A DNA stretch of 32,674 nucleotides from Nonomuraea zeae. GTDB lineage: Bacteria; Actinomycetota; Actinomycetes; Streptosporangiales; Streptosporangiaceae. Each line of letters opens with the position of its first letter. Within the stretch, counting starts at the first letter, position 1. Positions 17,079 to 24,945 of the stretch are shown here, in pieces. The notes beneath the pieces were generated by a model, which was not told the origin of the DNA, made no database searches, and saw only the letters and a program-made list of their open reading frames with translations. The DNA is taken from the NCBI RefSeq assembly GCF_005889725.1, contig NZ_VCKX01000129.1, positions 1 to 32,674 on the forward strand, given 5' to 3'. The position numbers and the translations under genes are program-made.

Positions 17079-18001
17079 CAGAAGGCCTCGATCTTGCTGC
17101 GCCGGGAGTACAGGATCATCCCGACGGTGATGAGCATGGTCACGGCGAACAGCCCGTAGGCCACGGCCGAGCCGTAGCCGAACCTGGTGAGCTGGAAGGC
17201 CTGGACGTAGACGTAGTAGACGATGGTCTGGGTCGCGCCCAGCGGGCCGCCTCTGGTCGTGGTGAAGACCAGGTCGAAGAGCTGGAGCGCGGTGATCGTC
17301 TGCCAGATGGAGGTGAACACCGTGACCGGGCCCAGGGCGGGCAGGGTGACGTGCCGGAAGACCCGCCAGCGGCCGGCGCCGTCCATCCTGGCCGCCTCGA
17401 CGACATCCTTGGGGATGTCCTGCAGCGCCGCCAGGTACACCACGACGGTGAAGCCGACCTGTCCCCACAACGCGATCAGGCAGATCACCGTGAGCGCCTG
17501 CGACTGGCTCTCCAGGAACTGCTGCTGCGGCAGGCCGAGGACGCGCAGCACGCTGTTGGCGGCGCCGTACTGGGGGTTGAAGACGAAGCTGGCCAGGATG
17601 CCGGTCGCGGCCGAGGAGGCCACGAACGGGATGAAGATGCACGTGCGGTAGAAGCCGACCAGCCGGATCGGACGGTTGAGCGCGACCGCGATCAGCATCC
17701 CGAGGAAGATCGACGACGGCACGAACAGGACCGTGAAGATCAGCGTGTGGCTGACCGCCGAGAACAGGTCCGGGTCCTGCGCCATGACCTCGTAGTTCGT
17801 CCAGCCGAGCGGCTTGGCGGGGGCGATGCCGTTCCACTTCTGACGCGAGATGAGGAACGCCCACACCGCCGGGAAGATCGACAGCCCGACCACGAGCAGC
17901 ATGGCGGGGCCGGCGAACCCCCAGCCGGTCAGGTTGCGGCTGAGCCACCGCGTCCCGCGACCGGGGGCGCCGGCGTGACGGCCGGCGAACAGCAGCGACA
18001 T
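17078..18001 (-). CDS. Carbohydrate ABC transporter permease, MalF/CUT1 type
   Basis: This 307-residue subunit has a cytoplasmic N-terminus, a first membrane segment GFAGPAMLLVVGLSIFPAVWAFL and five more. The EAA loop reads VVEAARMDGAGRWRVFRHVTLP. The substrate-binding lipoprotein gene ends 2 bp upstream and the second permease overlaps by 4 bp, so the three genes are one transcript. TGGWG-type N-terminal residues and the TTRGGP segment (TTTRGGPLGATQ) are standard for CUT1 permeases taking up oligosaccharides or glycosides. With the GH4 enzymes next door, an alpha-galactoside or related glycoside is a reasonable substrate, but this is inferred from context. Confidence 0.93.
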   Translation of the reverse strand: MSLLFAGRHAGAPGRGTRWLSRNLTGWGFAGPAMLLVVGLSIFPAVWAFLISRQKWNGIAPAKPLGWTNYEVMAQDPDLFSAVSHTLIFTVLFVPSSIFLGMLIAVALNRPIRLVGFYRTCIFIPFVASSAATGILASFVFNPQYGAANSVLRVLGLPQQQFLESQSQALTVICLIALWGQVGFTVVVYLAALQDIPKDVVEAARMDGAGRWRVFRHVTLPALGPVTVFTSIWQTITALQLFDLVFTTTRGGPLGATQTIVYYVYVQAFQLTRFGYGSAVAYGLFAVTMLITVGMILYSRRSKIEAF

Positions 18002-18003
18002 CC

Positions 18004-19302
18004 TCAGCCCCCGGCCAGCGCCGTCGCGGACTTGGCCGCCGCCTGGTCCAGGGCGTCCTTCGGCGTGGCCGCGCCCTGCAACGTCTTGGAGATGGCCTCA
18101 CCGACGAACCTGGACATCTCGACGTAGCCGCTGACCGTGGGCCTGGCCTGCTTGGCGTTCGCCAGGTTGGCGACCAGCTTCTCCACGCCCGGGTAGGTCT
18201 TGATGTAGTCCTGGTAGGCCGGCAGCTCGGTCTCGGAGGCGCGCAGCGGCAGGTTGCCCGTGACCAGGTTCCACTGGGCGTCGCCCTCGGCGGAGGTGAG
18301 CCACTTGATCAGCTCGAAGGACCAGTAGGCGCGGTTGGCGTCGCCGTTGTCGAGCAGGGTCCACAGGTCCGGTCCGGAGACGGTCTGGTGGTCGCCGTTG
18401 GTGCCCGGCAGGTAGGCCACGCCGTACTTGGTCTTCTTCTGGCCCAGGTTGTACAGCTCCCACGGGCCGGAGATGATCATGCCGATCCGGCCGTCCTCGA
18501 ACAGCGGGCCGTACCGCTCGTCGGTCTGGTCGAGGTACATGCTCTTGTCGTCGACGGCCATCGCCCGCAGGAACTCCAGCGCGTCCACGCCCTGCTGGGA
18601 GTTGAAGGCGGCCTTCTTCTGGTCGGAGGACAGGATCGCGCCGCCGCGCTGCCACAGCAGCGGCCACAGGTGCCAGGTCGTGTCCTCCGAGCCGCTCACC
18701 GAGTACGCGGTGCCGTAGATCTTCTCGGCGGGGTCGGTCAGCTTCTTGGCCGTCGCCCTGAAGTCGTCCCAGGTCCAGTCGTCGGTCGGGTACGGCACCT
18801 TCTTGGCGTCGAAGACCGACTTGTTGTAGAGCAGCGCGAGGTTGTCCACGAGCGCGGGGAAGCCGATCACCTGGCCGGCCGGCGTGGCCGTGATGCGGGC
18901 GGAAGCGGGGAACTCCTCCCACTTGACCGAGGCGTCCTTCACCTTCTCAGTGAGATCCAGGGTCTTGCCGGATTCCTGGAGCTGGGACGCCCAGCTCCCG
19001 TAAGAGTACGAAATATCGGGATAGACGCCGCTGGCGAAGCCCGCGGAGAGCTTCTGCAGCAGCTGGTCGGTGGTGGACGCCCCCGAGGTCACCTCGATGG
19101 TGACGTTGGGATGGGCCTGGGTGAACTTGGTCGCCAGCCCTTCCAGGATCTTCTGCACGTCGGAGGTCTGACCCGTCCACCAGGTGAGCTTCACCTTCGC
19201 CTGCGGGTCCGCCGTCTTCGGGCCTTCCGCCGGTGACCCCCCGCAGCCTGTGGCCGCCAGGATGATCGCCGCGACCAGGGCTGTCACGGTTCTTCTTCGC
19301 AC
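18004..19302 (-). CDS. Sugar ABC transporter substrate-binding lipoprotein
   Basis: The GTG at 19302 follows GGGAGGA. The 432-residue product begins with a lipoprotein signal peptide whose lipobox AATGC puts the lipidated cysteine at residue 20. The mature part starts with KVKLTWWTGQTSDVQK and contains the SBP_bac_1 pattern (FTQAHPNVTIEV, GVYPDISYSYG, GFPALVDNLALLYNK, FEDGRIGMIISGPWEL). It captures the sugar outside the membrane and delivers it to the two permeases encoded just after it. It is the first gene of the leftward uptake operon and shares a 113-bp promoter region with the divergent PfkB kinase gene. Confidence 0.94.
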   Translation of the reverse strand: MRRRTVTALVAAIILAATGCGGSPAEGPKTADPQAKVKLTWWTGQTSDVQKILEGLATKFTQAHPNVTIEVTSGASTTDQLLQKLSAGFASGVYPDISYSYGSWASQLQESGKTLDLTEKVKDASVKWEEFPASARITATPAGQVIGFPALVDNLALLYNKSVFDAKKVPYPTDDWTWDDFRATAKKLTDPAEKIYGTAYSVSGSEDTTWHLWPLLWQRGGAILSSDQKKAAFNSQQGVDALEFLRAMAVDDKSMYLDQTDERYGPLFEDGRIGMIISGPWELYNLGQKKTKYGVAYLPGTNGDHQTVSGPDLWTLLDNGDANRAYWSFELIKWLTSAEGDAQWNLVTGNLPLRASETELPAYQDYIKTYPGVEKLVANLANAKQARPTVSGYVEMSRFVGEAISKTLQGAATPKDALDQAAAKSATALAGG

Positions 19303-19332
19303 TGTGGATGCTCCTCCCGGATGTTGGAGCCA

Positions 19333-19360
19333 ATCATGGTTACTTTCGAAGTCTTGTCAA
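19333..19360 (-). promoter_or_regulatory. Promoter of the sugar ABC operon
   Basis: On the minus strand a perfect TTGACA (19360-19355) is followed after 16 bp by CATGAT (19338-19333), about 31 bp before the lipoprotein start codon. The spacer contains the inverted repeat ACTT-TCG-AAGT (19342-19352), in the right place for a repressor. Confidence 0.6.
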
Positions 19361-19369
19361 TACCTTCGA
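19341..19369. promoter_or_regulatory. Direct-repeat operator in the sugar-cluster intergenic region
   Basis: TACTTTCGA (19341-19349) and TACCTTCGA (19361-19369) match at 8 of 9 bases and are exactly 20 bp apart, about two helical turns. The first copy lies inside the ABC promoter spacer and the second directly behind its -35. On the plus strand another TTGACA (19383-19388) stands before the kinase gene. The DeoR-family protein of this cluster is the obvious candidate to bind, since DeoR relatives often use TTCG-containing repeats. Confidence 0.5.
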
Positions 19370-19415
19370 TAAATCGCAAGGCTTGACAACGTTTCACAAC
19401 TCCTGGGAGCGTGTC

Positions 19416-20336
19416 GTGGTGTCCAGAACGACCTTCGATCTTCTTGTCGTCGGCGACGCCAACCCGGACGTGATCGTGTCCGGGGCGCCTCGCCATCCCG
19501 AGTTCGGCCAGCGTGAGCAGCTCGTCCCGGCGGCGGGCCTGGTGCTCGGCGGCTCCGGCGCGATCACCGCGTACGGTGCCGCCCGCCTCGGCCTGCGCAC
19601 CGCCTTCGCCGGGCGCGTGGGGGACGATCCCGCTGGAGCCTTCGTCCTGGACGCCCTGCGCTCCGGCGGTGTGGACGTCTCCGGCTGCGTCGTCGACCCC
19701 GCCGTCCCCACGGCCATGACCGTGATCCTGGTGGACGGCGACGACCGGGCGATCCTCACCGCCTCCGGCACCCTCGACCGGCTTACGGCCGCCGACGTCT
19801 CGCTCGGCCTGGTCGAGCGGGCCGCGCACGTCCACGTCTCGTCGTTCTTCCTGCAGCCGCAGCTGGCCGCCGGCCTGCCCGGCCTCTTCCGCACCGCCCG
19901 CGCCGCGGGCGCGTCCACCTCGCTCGACACCAACGACGACCCGGCGGGCCTATGGGCCGGGCTGGACGAGGTGCTGCCCGTCACCGACGTGCTGCTGCCC
20001 AACGAGGCCGAGGCCCGCGCGATCTCCGGCAAGCCCGACATCGAGGACGCCGTGCGCGCGCTGGCGGCCAGAGGCACCCTGCCCGTCGTCAAGCGCGGCG
20101 AGCACGGTGCGCTCTCCTTCGCCGACGGCGAGCTGGTCAAGGCGCCCGCGCGCCCCGCGACGGTGGTCGACGCCGTCGGCGCGGGCGACAGCTTCAACGC
20201 CGGGCTGCTCGCCGCGCTCCTGCGCGGCCAGCAGCTGCGGCGCGCTCTGGAGGTGGCCGTGGCCTGCGGCACCCTGTCCACCCGCGCCGCCGGGGGCACC
20301 GCGGCGCAGCCCACCTGGGAGGAAGTAATCTCATGA
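19416..20336 (+). CDS. PfkB-family carbohydrate kinase
   Basis: The start is the GTG at 19416 or the adjacent GTG at 19419, both served by GGGAG at 19405-19409; longer versions would swallow the promoter. The roughly 306-residue protein begins VSRTTFDLLVVGDANPDVIV and has the ribokinase-type features: GGSGAITAYGAARLG near the N-terminus, an NEAEA segment (LLPNEAEARAI), and the signature DAVGAGDSFNAG with catalytic Asp near residue 258. It phosphorylates a monosaccharide with ATP in the cytoplasm. Its stop overlaps the GH4 start as ATGA, so kinase and glycosidase are co-translated; probably it phosphorylates a sugar released by that hydrolase. The exact sugar (galactose, fructose, a keto-deoxy acid) is not determined. 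Confidence 0.92.
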   Translation: MVSRTTFDLLVVGDANPDVIVSGAPRHPEFGQREQLVPAAGLVLGGSGAITAYGAARLGLRTAFAGRVGDDPAGAFVLDALRSGGVDVSGCVVDPAVPTAMTVILVDGDDRAILTASGTLDRLTAADVSLGLVERAAHVHVSSFFLQPQLAAGLPGLFRTARAAGASTSLDTNDDPAGLWAGLDEVLPVTDVLLPNEAEARAISGKPDIEDAVRALAARGTLPVVKRGEHGALSFADGELVKAPARPATVVDAVGAGDSFNAGLLAALLRGQQLRRALEVAVACGTLSTRAAGGTAAQPTWEEVIS

Positions 20337-21601
20337 AGAAGATCGTGTTCGTCGGGGCGGGAAGCGTCGTCTTCACCCAAGGGCTGCTCGCCGACCTCGT
20401 GAAGTTCCCCGAGCTGCACGGCCTGCACCTGGCCCTGCACGACATCGACCCCGAGCGCCTGGAGGTCGCCGAGGCCGTCTGCCGGCGCATCGCCGGCGAC
20501 GCGGCCACCGTCACCGCCCACCTCGACCGGCGCGCGGCCCTCGACGGCGCCGACTTCGTGATCAACATGATCCAGGTCGGCGGTCACGACGCCACCGTCA
20601 CCGACTTCGAGATCCCCGCCCGGTACGGGCTGCGCCAGACCATCGCCGACACCATCGGCGTCGGCGGGATCTTCCGCGCGCTGCGCACGTTCCCCGTGCT
20701 CGACGCGCTGGCCGCCGACATCGCCGCCGTCTGCCCCGACGCGCTGCTGCTCAACTACACCAACCCCATGGCGATGAACGTCTGGTACCTGTCCGGCAAG
20801 GTCAGGAACGTGGTCGGGCTCTGCCACTCGGTGTACTGGACGATGCGCGGGCTGGCGGAGCTGGTGTCGGTGCCGTACGAGGAGATCACCTACCTGGCCG
20901 CCGGCGTCAACCACCAGGCGTGGGTGCTGCGCTTCGAACGCGACGGGGAGGACCTCTACCCCCGCCTGGACGTGGACGACCCCGAGCTGCGCCGCCGCGT
21001 GCGGGTGGACATGTTCCGCCGCCTCGGTTACTACCCGACGGAGACCAGCGAGCACTCCGCCGAGTACGTGCCCTGGCTCATGCACCATGACAGCGAGATC
21101 GAGCGCCTGCGCATCCCGGTGGGGGAGTACGTGCGCATCAGCGAGGAGAACCTGCGCGAGTACAAGCACACCCGCGACACCGTGCGCGGCGGCGGCGAGC
21201 TCGACATCGCCGGCACCGACGAGTACGCCCCGCAGATCATCCACAGCGTGGTCACCGGCACGCCGCGCATCGTCTACGGCAACGTCGTCAACGACGGGCT
21301 GATCTCGAACCTGCCCCAGGGCGGCGTCGTCGAGGTGCCCTGCGTGGTGGACGCCACCGGCGTGCGGCCCACCGCCGTCGGCGCGCTGCCCCCGCAGTGC
21401 GCGGCGCTCAACCGGACGTACATGAGCATGAACGAGCTGACCGTGCGGGCCGCGCTCGAAGGGCGGCCCGAGTACGTGCGGCACGCCATGATGATCGACC
21501 CCAACACGGCGGCCACGCTCACGCTCGACGACATCTGGCGCCTGGCCGACGACCTCACCCGCGCGCACGGCGACCTGCTGCCGGAGGCCCTGCGCGGCTG
21601 A
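20333..21601 (+). CDS. GH4 family glycosidase, alpha-galactosidase-like (NAD- and Mn-dependent)
   Basis: The 422-residue product has the Rossmann start KKIVFVGAGSVVFT and all the GH4 landmarks: NYTNP (N141, N144), metal-binding C164 in GLCHS and H194 in GVNHQAW, and Y245 in EHSAEYVPW as the likely base. GH4 enzymes use NAD+ to oxidise C3 transiently and cleave by elimination. The unphosphorylated-substrate clade including MelA and Thermotoga AglA fits best (CHSV and DTIGVGGIFR). GGGAGGAAG precedes the ATG at 20333. It is coupled to the PfkB kinase gene upstream, forming the rightward arm of the sugar cluster. A glucuronidase or other GH4 activity cannot be excluded. Confidence 0.92.
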   Translation: MKKIVFVGAGSVVFTQGLLADLVKFPELHGLHLALHDIDPERLEVAEAVCRRIAGDAATVTAHLDRRAALDGADFVINMIQVGGHDATVTDFEIPARYGLRQTIADTIGVGGIFRALRTFPVLDALAADIAAVCPDALLLNYTNPMAMNVWYLSGKVRNVVGLCHSVYWTMRGLAELVSVPYEEITYLAAGVNHQAWVLRFERDGEDLYPRLDVDDPELRRRVRVDMFRRLGYYPTETSEHSAEYVPWLMHHDSEIERLRIPVGEYVRISEENLREYKHTRDTVRGGGELDIAGTDEYAPQIIHSVVTGTPRIVYGNVVNDGLISNLPQGGVVEVPCVVDATGVRPTAVGALPPQCAALNRTYMSMNELTVRAALEGRPEYVRHAMMIDPNTAATLTLDDIWRLADDLTRAHGDLLPEALRG

Positions 21602-21607
21602 CCGCCC

Positions 21608-21623
21608 GAGCGGGGGGCCGCTC
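21608..21623. terminator. Weak hairpin between convergent GH4 and DeoR genes
   Basis: GAGCGG (21608-21613) can pair with CCGCTC (21618-21623) over a four-base loop, just after the GH4 stop. There is no T-run, so it is at best an imperfect terminator. Confidence 0.25.
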
Positions 21624-21674
21624 AGCGGGCTGAGTGGGCTGAGTGGGCTGAGTGGGCTCAGCGGGCTCAGCGGG
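21621..21674. repeat. Six-copy 9-bp tandem repeat
   Basis: Six contiguous 9-bp units read CTCAGCGGG, three times CTGAGTGGG, then twice CTCAGCGGG. The array fills the convergent gap and its last copy supplies the stop codon and final residues of the DeoR gene. Copy number is likely variable between strains. Confidence 0.9.
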
Positions 21675-22458
21675 CTATCTCCACCTCCAGCCCCTTGCCG
21701 CGCAGGGAGTCCACGCACTCGGGGTCGGCCGACTCGCCCGTGATCAACAGGTCGATCTCGCCGATGGCGCAGATCGGCGCCATCTCCACCACGCCCAGCT
21801 TCGACGCGTCCGCGACCAGGATCTTCCTGGTCGCGGCGCGCAGCATGCGTTGTTTCATCTCCGCGTCGGGCAGGCTCACGTTCGTCACCCCGCCCAGCGC
21901 GTCGACGCCGCCGCAGCCCAGGATGACGGTGTGGGCGCGGATGCCTTCCAGCAGCTTGCCGCCGAGCGGATCGACCAGCGAGTGCTGCTGCCGGCGCAGG
22001 CTGCCGCCGGTCACCACGACCGAGAGCCGGGGCAGGGCGGGCTCCAGCTCCAGCGCCGTGCGCAGCCCGTTGGTGAACACCGTCACGTCGATCAGCTCGG
22101 GGCGCGCCACCAGCTCCCTGGCCACGTACGTGGTCGTGGTGCCCGCGCCCATCAGCACGCTCTCGCCCGAGGCGATCAGCCGCGCGGCGACCTTCGCGAT
22201 CAGCGACTTCTCCACCGCCGCCGTGCCGAGCGACAGCTCGAACGACGGCTCGACGTGCTGCGCGGGGGCGGCCGACACCGCGCCGCCGCGCACCCGGCGT
22301 ACTTTGCCCTGCTCCTCCAGCGCGTCGAGGTCGGCGCGGACCGTCACGCTGGACACGCCGAACGCCTCGGCCAGCTCCGCGACCCGCGCGAACTCCTGCT
22401 CGGTCAGCAGCGCGAGCATGCGCTCACGCCGGACCTCCGTCGGCATCGACTCGATCAT
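21667..22458 (-). CDS. DeoR/GlpR family transcriptional repressor
   Basis: The 263-residue protein starts at the ATG at 22458, overlapping the stop of the second GH4 gene as ATGA. The N-terminal DeoR helix-turn-helix reads MLALLTEQEFARVAELAEAFGVSSVTVRADLDALEEQGKV and is followed by RRVRGGAV. The C-terminal sugar-phosphate sensor domain has GAGTTTTYVARELV and the family-typical VADASKLG. DeoR proteins usually repress sugar genes until a phosphorylated intermediate binds, which fits the PfkB kinase of the same cluster. Direct repeats at 19341-19369 are the most plausible operator, and a TACTTCG element upstream of the GH4 gene at 23753 may be another. Confidence 0.93.
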   Translation of the reverse strand: MIESMPTEVRRERMLALLTEQEFARVAELAEAFGVSSVTVRADLDALEEQGKVRRVRGGAVSAAPAQHVEPSFELSLGTAAVEKSLIAKVAARLIASGESVLMGAGTTTTYVARELVARPELIDVTVFTNGLRTALELEPALPRLSVVVTGGSLRRQQHSLVDPLGGKLLEGIRAHTVILGCGGVDALGGVTNVSLPDAEMKQRMLRAATRKILVADASKLGVVEMAPICAIGEIDLLITGESADPECVDSLRGKGLEVEIAR

Positions 22459-23753
22459 GCCCGGACCGCCGCCGGCAGCAGGTCGCCGTGCGCCTCGATC
22501 AGATCGTCGCACAGCGCCTCGATCTGCGGCAGCGTCAGCGTGGCGGCCGTGTTCGGATCGAGCATCGCCGCGTGGTAGACGTGCCCGCGGTCGCCGTCGA
22601 GCACCGCGCGCACGGTCAGCTCGACCACGTTGAGGAACGTGCGGTTGAGCGCGGCGAGCTGGACGGGCAGGTCGCCGACGGCGCGGGGGCGCAGCCCGCC
22701 CGCGCCGGCCAGCGCGGGGACCTCCACGCAGCATCCCTCGGGCAGGTTGCCGATCAGGCCGCGGTTGGCCACGTTGACGTAGATCTCCTTCTCCTCGCCG
22801 GTCAGCAGGGCGAGGATCATCGCCGCCGCCGGCTCCTGGTGCTGCCAGCGGATGAGCAGCGAGTGCCCGGCCGACAGGGCGCGGCGGGTCTCTTCGTACA
22901 GGTGCAGGCTCTTGCCGACGCGCCGCAGGTATTCCTCGACCGGGACGCCCAGCCTGGCGGTCTCCTCCGCGTGCCGCATGATCCAGGGGACGTATTCGGC
23001 GGCGTGCTCGCTCGACATCGTCGGGAAGTGGCCGAACTTCCGGTAGAGCTCCACCCGGACGTGCCGGCGCAGCTGCGCGTCGGACTCGAGCACCGTGTCG
23101 AGCTCGGGGTAGAGCGAGCGGCCGCCGGCCTCGAAGCGCAGCACGAACGACTGGTGGTTGAGCCCGGCGCTGAGGAACGTCACCTCGTCCTGACCGCGCC
23201 CGACGAGGTCGGCCAGGTAGGCGTGCGTGTCGCAGACCGCGTGGCACAGCCCGGCGAAGCGCTCCAGGCCCGTGGCCTCCTGCACCGCCCAGCCCGTCAT
23301 CGCCATCGGGTCGCTGCAGCTCAGCAGCCAGGCGTCGGGGCATTCGGCGGCCATCTCCTCCGCCAGGCGCACCAGCACGGGGATCGTGCGCAGGCCGCGG
23401 AACACCCCGCCGATGCCGATGGTGTCGCCGAGCGTCTGGCGCAGGCCGTAGCGGTGGGGGATCTCGAAGTCGCGCAGCGTCGCCTCGAACCCGCCGACGT
23501 CGAGATCGCTGACGACGAAGTCGGCGCCGCGCAGCGCGTGCCGCCGCTCGAAGGTGCTGCGGATCTTCGCCGCGGACCTGGCCTCGGCGTCGATCGCGCG
23601 CACGAGCGTCTCGGCGGTCGCCAGCCGGCCGGGATCGTCGTCGTACAGCACGATCTCCAGCTCGCCGCGGAGCTCGGGGACGAGCACCAGGGCGGACAGG
23701 ACGCGCCGCGTCAGCTCTACGTCACCGACCCCGATGAAGACGATCCGCGCCAT
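22455..23753 (-). CDS. Divergent GH4 family glycosidase paralogue
   Basis: The ATG at 23753 is preferred to the TTG just before it; no good Shine-Dalgarno is seen. The 432-residue protein follows the GH4 layout of the neighbouring enzyme: Rossmann start RIVFIGVGDVELT, DTIGIGGVFRGLRT, C170 in GLCHAV, H200 in GLNHQSF and Y254 in EHAAEYVPW. It differs where the sister enzyme has NYTNP: here the sequence is SCSDP (S145, D148), so two Asn of the substrate pocket are replaced. The Rossmann glycine loop is also altered (GVGDVE instead of GAGSVV). It is probably active, since metal and base residues remain, but on another substrate. It is the first gene of a two-gene unit with the DeoR repressor. Confidence 0.88.
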   Translation of the reverse strand: MARIVFIGVGDVELTRRVLSALVLVPELRGELEIVLYDDDPGRLATAETLVRAIDAEARSAAKIRSTFERRHALRGADFVVSDLDVGGFEATLRDFEIPHRYGLRQTLGDTIGIGGVFRGLRTIPVLVRLAEEMAAECPDAWLLSCSDPMAMTGWAVQEATGLERFAGLCHAVCDTHAYLADLVGRGQDEVTFLSAGLNHQSFVLRFEAGGRSLYPELDTVLESDAQLRRHVRVELYRKFGHFPTMSSEHAAEYVPWIMRHAEETARLGVPVEEYLRRVGKSLHLYEETRRALSAGHSLLIRWQHQEPAAAMILALLTGEEKEIYVNVANRGLIGNLPEGCCVEVPALAGAGGLRPRAVGDLPVQLAALNRTFLNVVELTVRAVLDGDRGHVYHAAMLDPNTAATLTLPQIEALCDDLIEAHGDLLPAAVRA

Positions 23754-23859
23754 CAACGAAGTATCGCACGCTGCGAAGACCTGCCGGTCCGGGCTGCTGC
23801 GGCCGGTTTTTGCCCCGTTTCCCGGCGATCGGCGAGAGCCGGCCCGGTGCCGCCGTTAT

Positions 23860-23898
23860 TCCCGCATGTGGGACTATATGCTCATATATGGGATATTG
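23860..23898 (+). promoter_or_regulatory. Promoter region with inverted repeats before GNAT gene
   Basis: This short AT-rich island holds TCCC-N6-GGGA (23860-23873), the inverted repeat TATATG-CT-CATATA (23875-23888) and GGGATATTG (23890-23898). The last element is identical over nine bases to the minus strand of the palindrome before the HAD gene (28027-28039). Likely operator plus -10 for the acetyltransferase gene starting at 23910. Confidence 0.4.
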
Positions 23899-23909
23899 AG
23901 GGGAGTGAG

Positions 23910-24365
23910 ATGAACATCGTGGTGGACGACCTGTCCGGCCCGGAGATCGCCGAGTTTCTCAACGAGCACCTCCAGGAGATGCGGTCCATCACGCCGCCGG
24001 AGAGCGTGCACGCGCTCGACCTCGACGGGCTCCGCAGACCCGAGGTCACGTTCTGGTCGGCGAGGGACGGCGGGTCGGTGGTCGGCTGCGGCGCGATCAA
24101 GAGGCTGGACGCGGCTCACGCCGAGCTGAAGTCGATGCGCACCGCCTCGGCCCGCAAGCGCAGCGGGATCGCGTCCCTCCTGCTGGAGCACATCATCGCC
24201 GAGGCCAAGGGCATCGGATTCACCCGGCTGAGCCTCGAGACCGGCGCGGACGAATTCTTCCTTCCCGCCAGGAAGCTGTACGAGAGGTTCGGGTTCGGCT
24301 ACTGCGAGCCCTTCGCGGACTACCGGCATGACGTGAACAGCGTGTTCATGACCCGGCTTCTCTGA
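23910..24365 (+). CDS. GNAT family N-acetyltransferase (first of three)
   Basis: The ATG at 23910 follows GAGGGGAG. The 151-residue protein (MNIVVDDLSGPEIAEFLNEH at its start) has the GNAT core: VVGCGAIKRLDAAHAELKSM as beta4 and the acetyl-CoA pyrophosphate loop RKRSGIA (R/Q-x-x-G-x-A) followed by a long helix, then ARKLYERFGFGYCEPFADY. The E-x-HLQEMR stretch is common in small-molecule acetyltransferases of the YafP/ElaA-like type. It transfers an acetyl group to an amine that cannot be predicted. It converges on the next GNAT gene with only 15 bp between stops. Confidence 0.88.
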   Translation: MNIVVDDLSGPEIAEFLNEHLQEMRSITPPESVHALDLDGLRRPEVTFWSARDGGSVVGCGAIKRLDAAHAELKSMRTASARKRSGIASLLLEHIIAEAKGIGFTRLSLETGADEFFLPARKLYERFGFGYCEPFADYRHDVNSVFMTRLL

Positions 24366-24380
24366 GGGCGGCTCCCAGGC

Positions 24381-24899
24381 TCATCGGCCTGTTGCCAGGG
24401 CTCGCTGCATGAGCAGCGTGTCGACCGAGCGGCCGTGCTTGTAGCCGACGCCGGTCAGCCGCCCGACATGGGTGAAGCCGAATCGCTCATGCAGCGCGAC
24501 CGAGGCATGGCTGCCGCTGTCCGCGATGACGGCGATCATCCGGCGGAAGTCCGCCGTCGCGCACCGGTCTATCAGGGCGCCGAGCAGGGCACTTCCCAGC
24601 CCCTTGCCGGTGAGGCCGGGAGCCAGGTAGATCGAGTTCTCCACCGTGTGGCGGTAGGCCGGCTTGGGACGCCACGGCCCGGCGTAGGCGTATCCGGCCA
24701 CGCCACCGGATCGTTCGGCGACCAGGAACGGCGCCCCCAGGGCGGTGAGGTCGTCGAGTCGCCGCTGCCAGTCGGCGACCGGTGGCGGGGTTTCCTCGAA
24801 GGTGATCACGGTGTGGGCGACGTAGTGCGCGAAGATCTCGGCCACGTCCTTGAGATCCGCGGGGAGCGCGGGGCGGATGATCGTCTCGGGGGCTGTCAC
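24381..24899 (-). CDS. Phosphinothricin acetyltransferase-like GNAT enzyme
   Basis: The GTG at 24899 is preceded by GAGG at a spacing of six. The 172-residue protein shows the PAT/Bar pattern: IRPALPADLKDVAEIFAHYV, FEETPPPVADWQRRLD, SIYLAPGLTGKGLGSALLGALI (CoA loop LTGKGLG), HERFGFTHVGRLTGVGYKHG. Family members acetylate phosphinothricin, methionine sulfoximine or related amino acids, which protects the producer or neighbour from such compounds; many homologues have no such role. It is divergent to an XRE-cupin regulator with an inverted repeat between them, so it is probably that regulator's target. Confidence 0.88.
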   Translation of the reverse strand: MTAPETIIRPALPADLKDVAEIFAHYVAHTVITFEETPPPVADWQRRLDDLTALGAPFLVAERSGGVAGYAYAGPWRPKPAYRHTVENSIYLAPGLTGKGLGSALLGALIDRCATADFRRMIAVIADSGSHASVALHERFGFTHVGRLTGVGYKHGRSVDTLLMQRALATGR

Positions 24900-24912
24900 G
24901 ACGACCTCATTT

Positions 24913-24943
24913 CTCTATAGTGAAATCAATCGTTATTATAGAG
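24913..24943. promoter_or_regulatory. Inverted-repeat operator between GNAT and XRE-cupin genes
   Basis: CTCTATA (24913-24919) and TATAGAG (24937-24943) form perfect 7-bp arms around a 17-bp AT-rich centre that fills the 46-bp divergent gap. On the plus strand TATTAT (24934-24939) lies only seven bases before the XRE ATG, which suggests a leaderless transcript controlled by this operator. Confidence 0.55.
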
Positions 24944-24945
24944 GA

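Noticed and set aside
19394..21718. 774-codon minus-strand frame across the kinase and GH4 genes
   Set aside because: It begins by reading the 9-bp tandem repeat as Ser-Pro-Leu and then is antisense to two well-defined enzymes.
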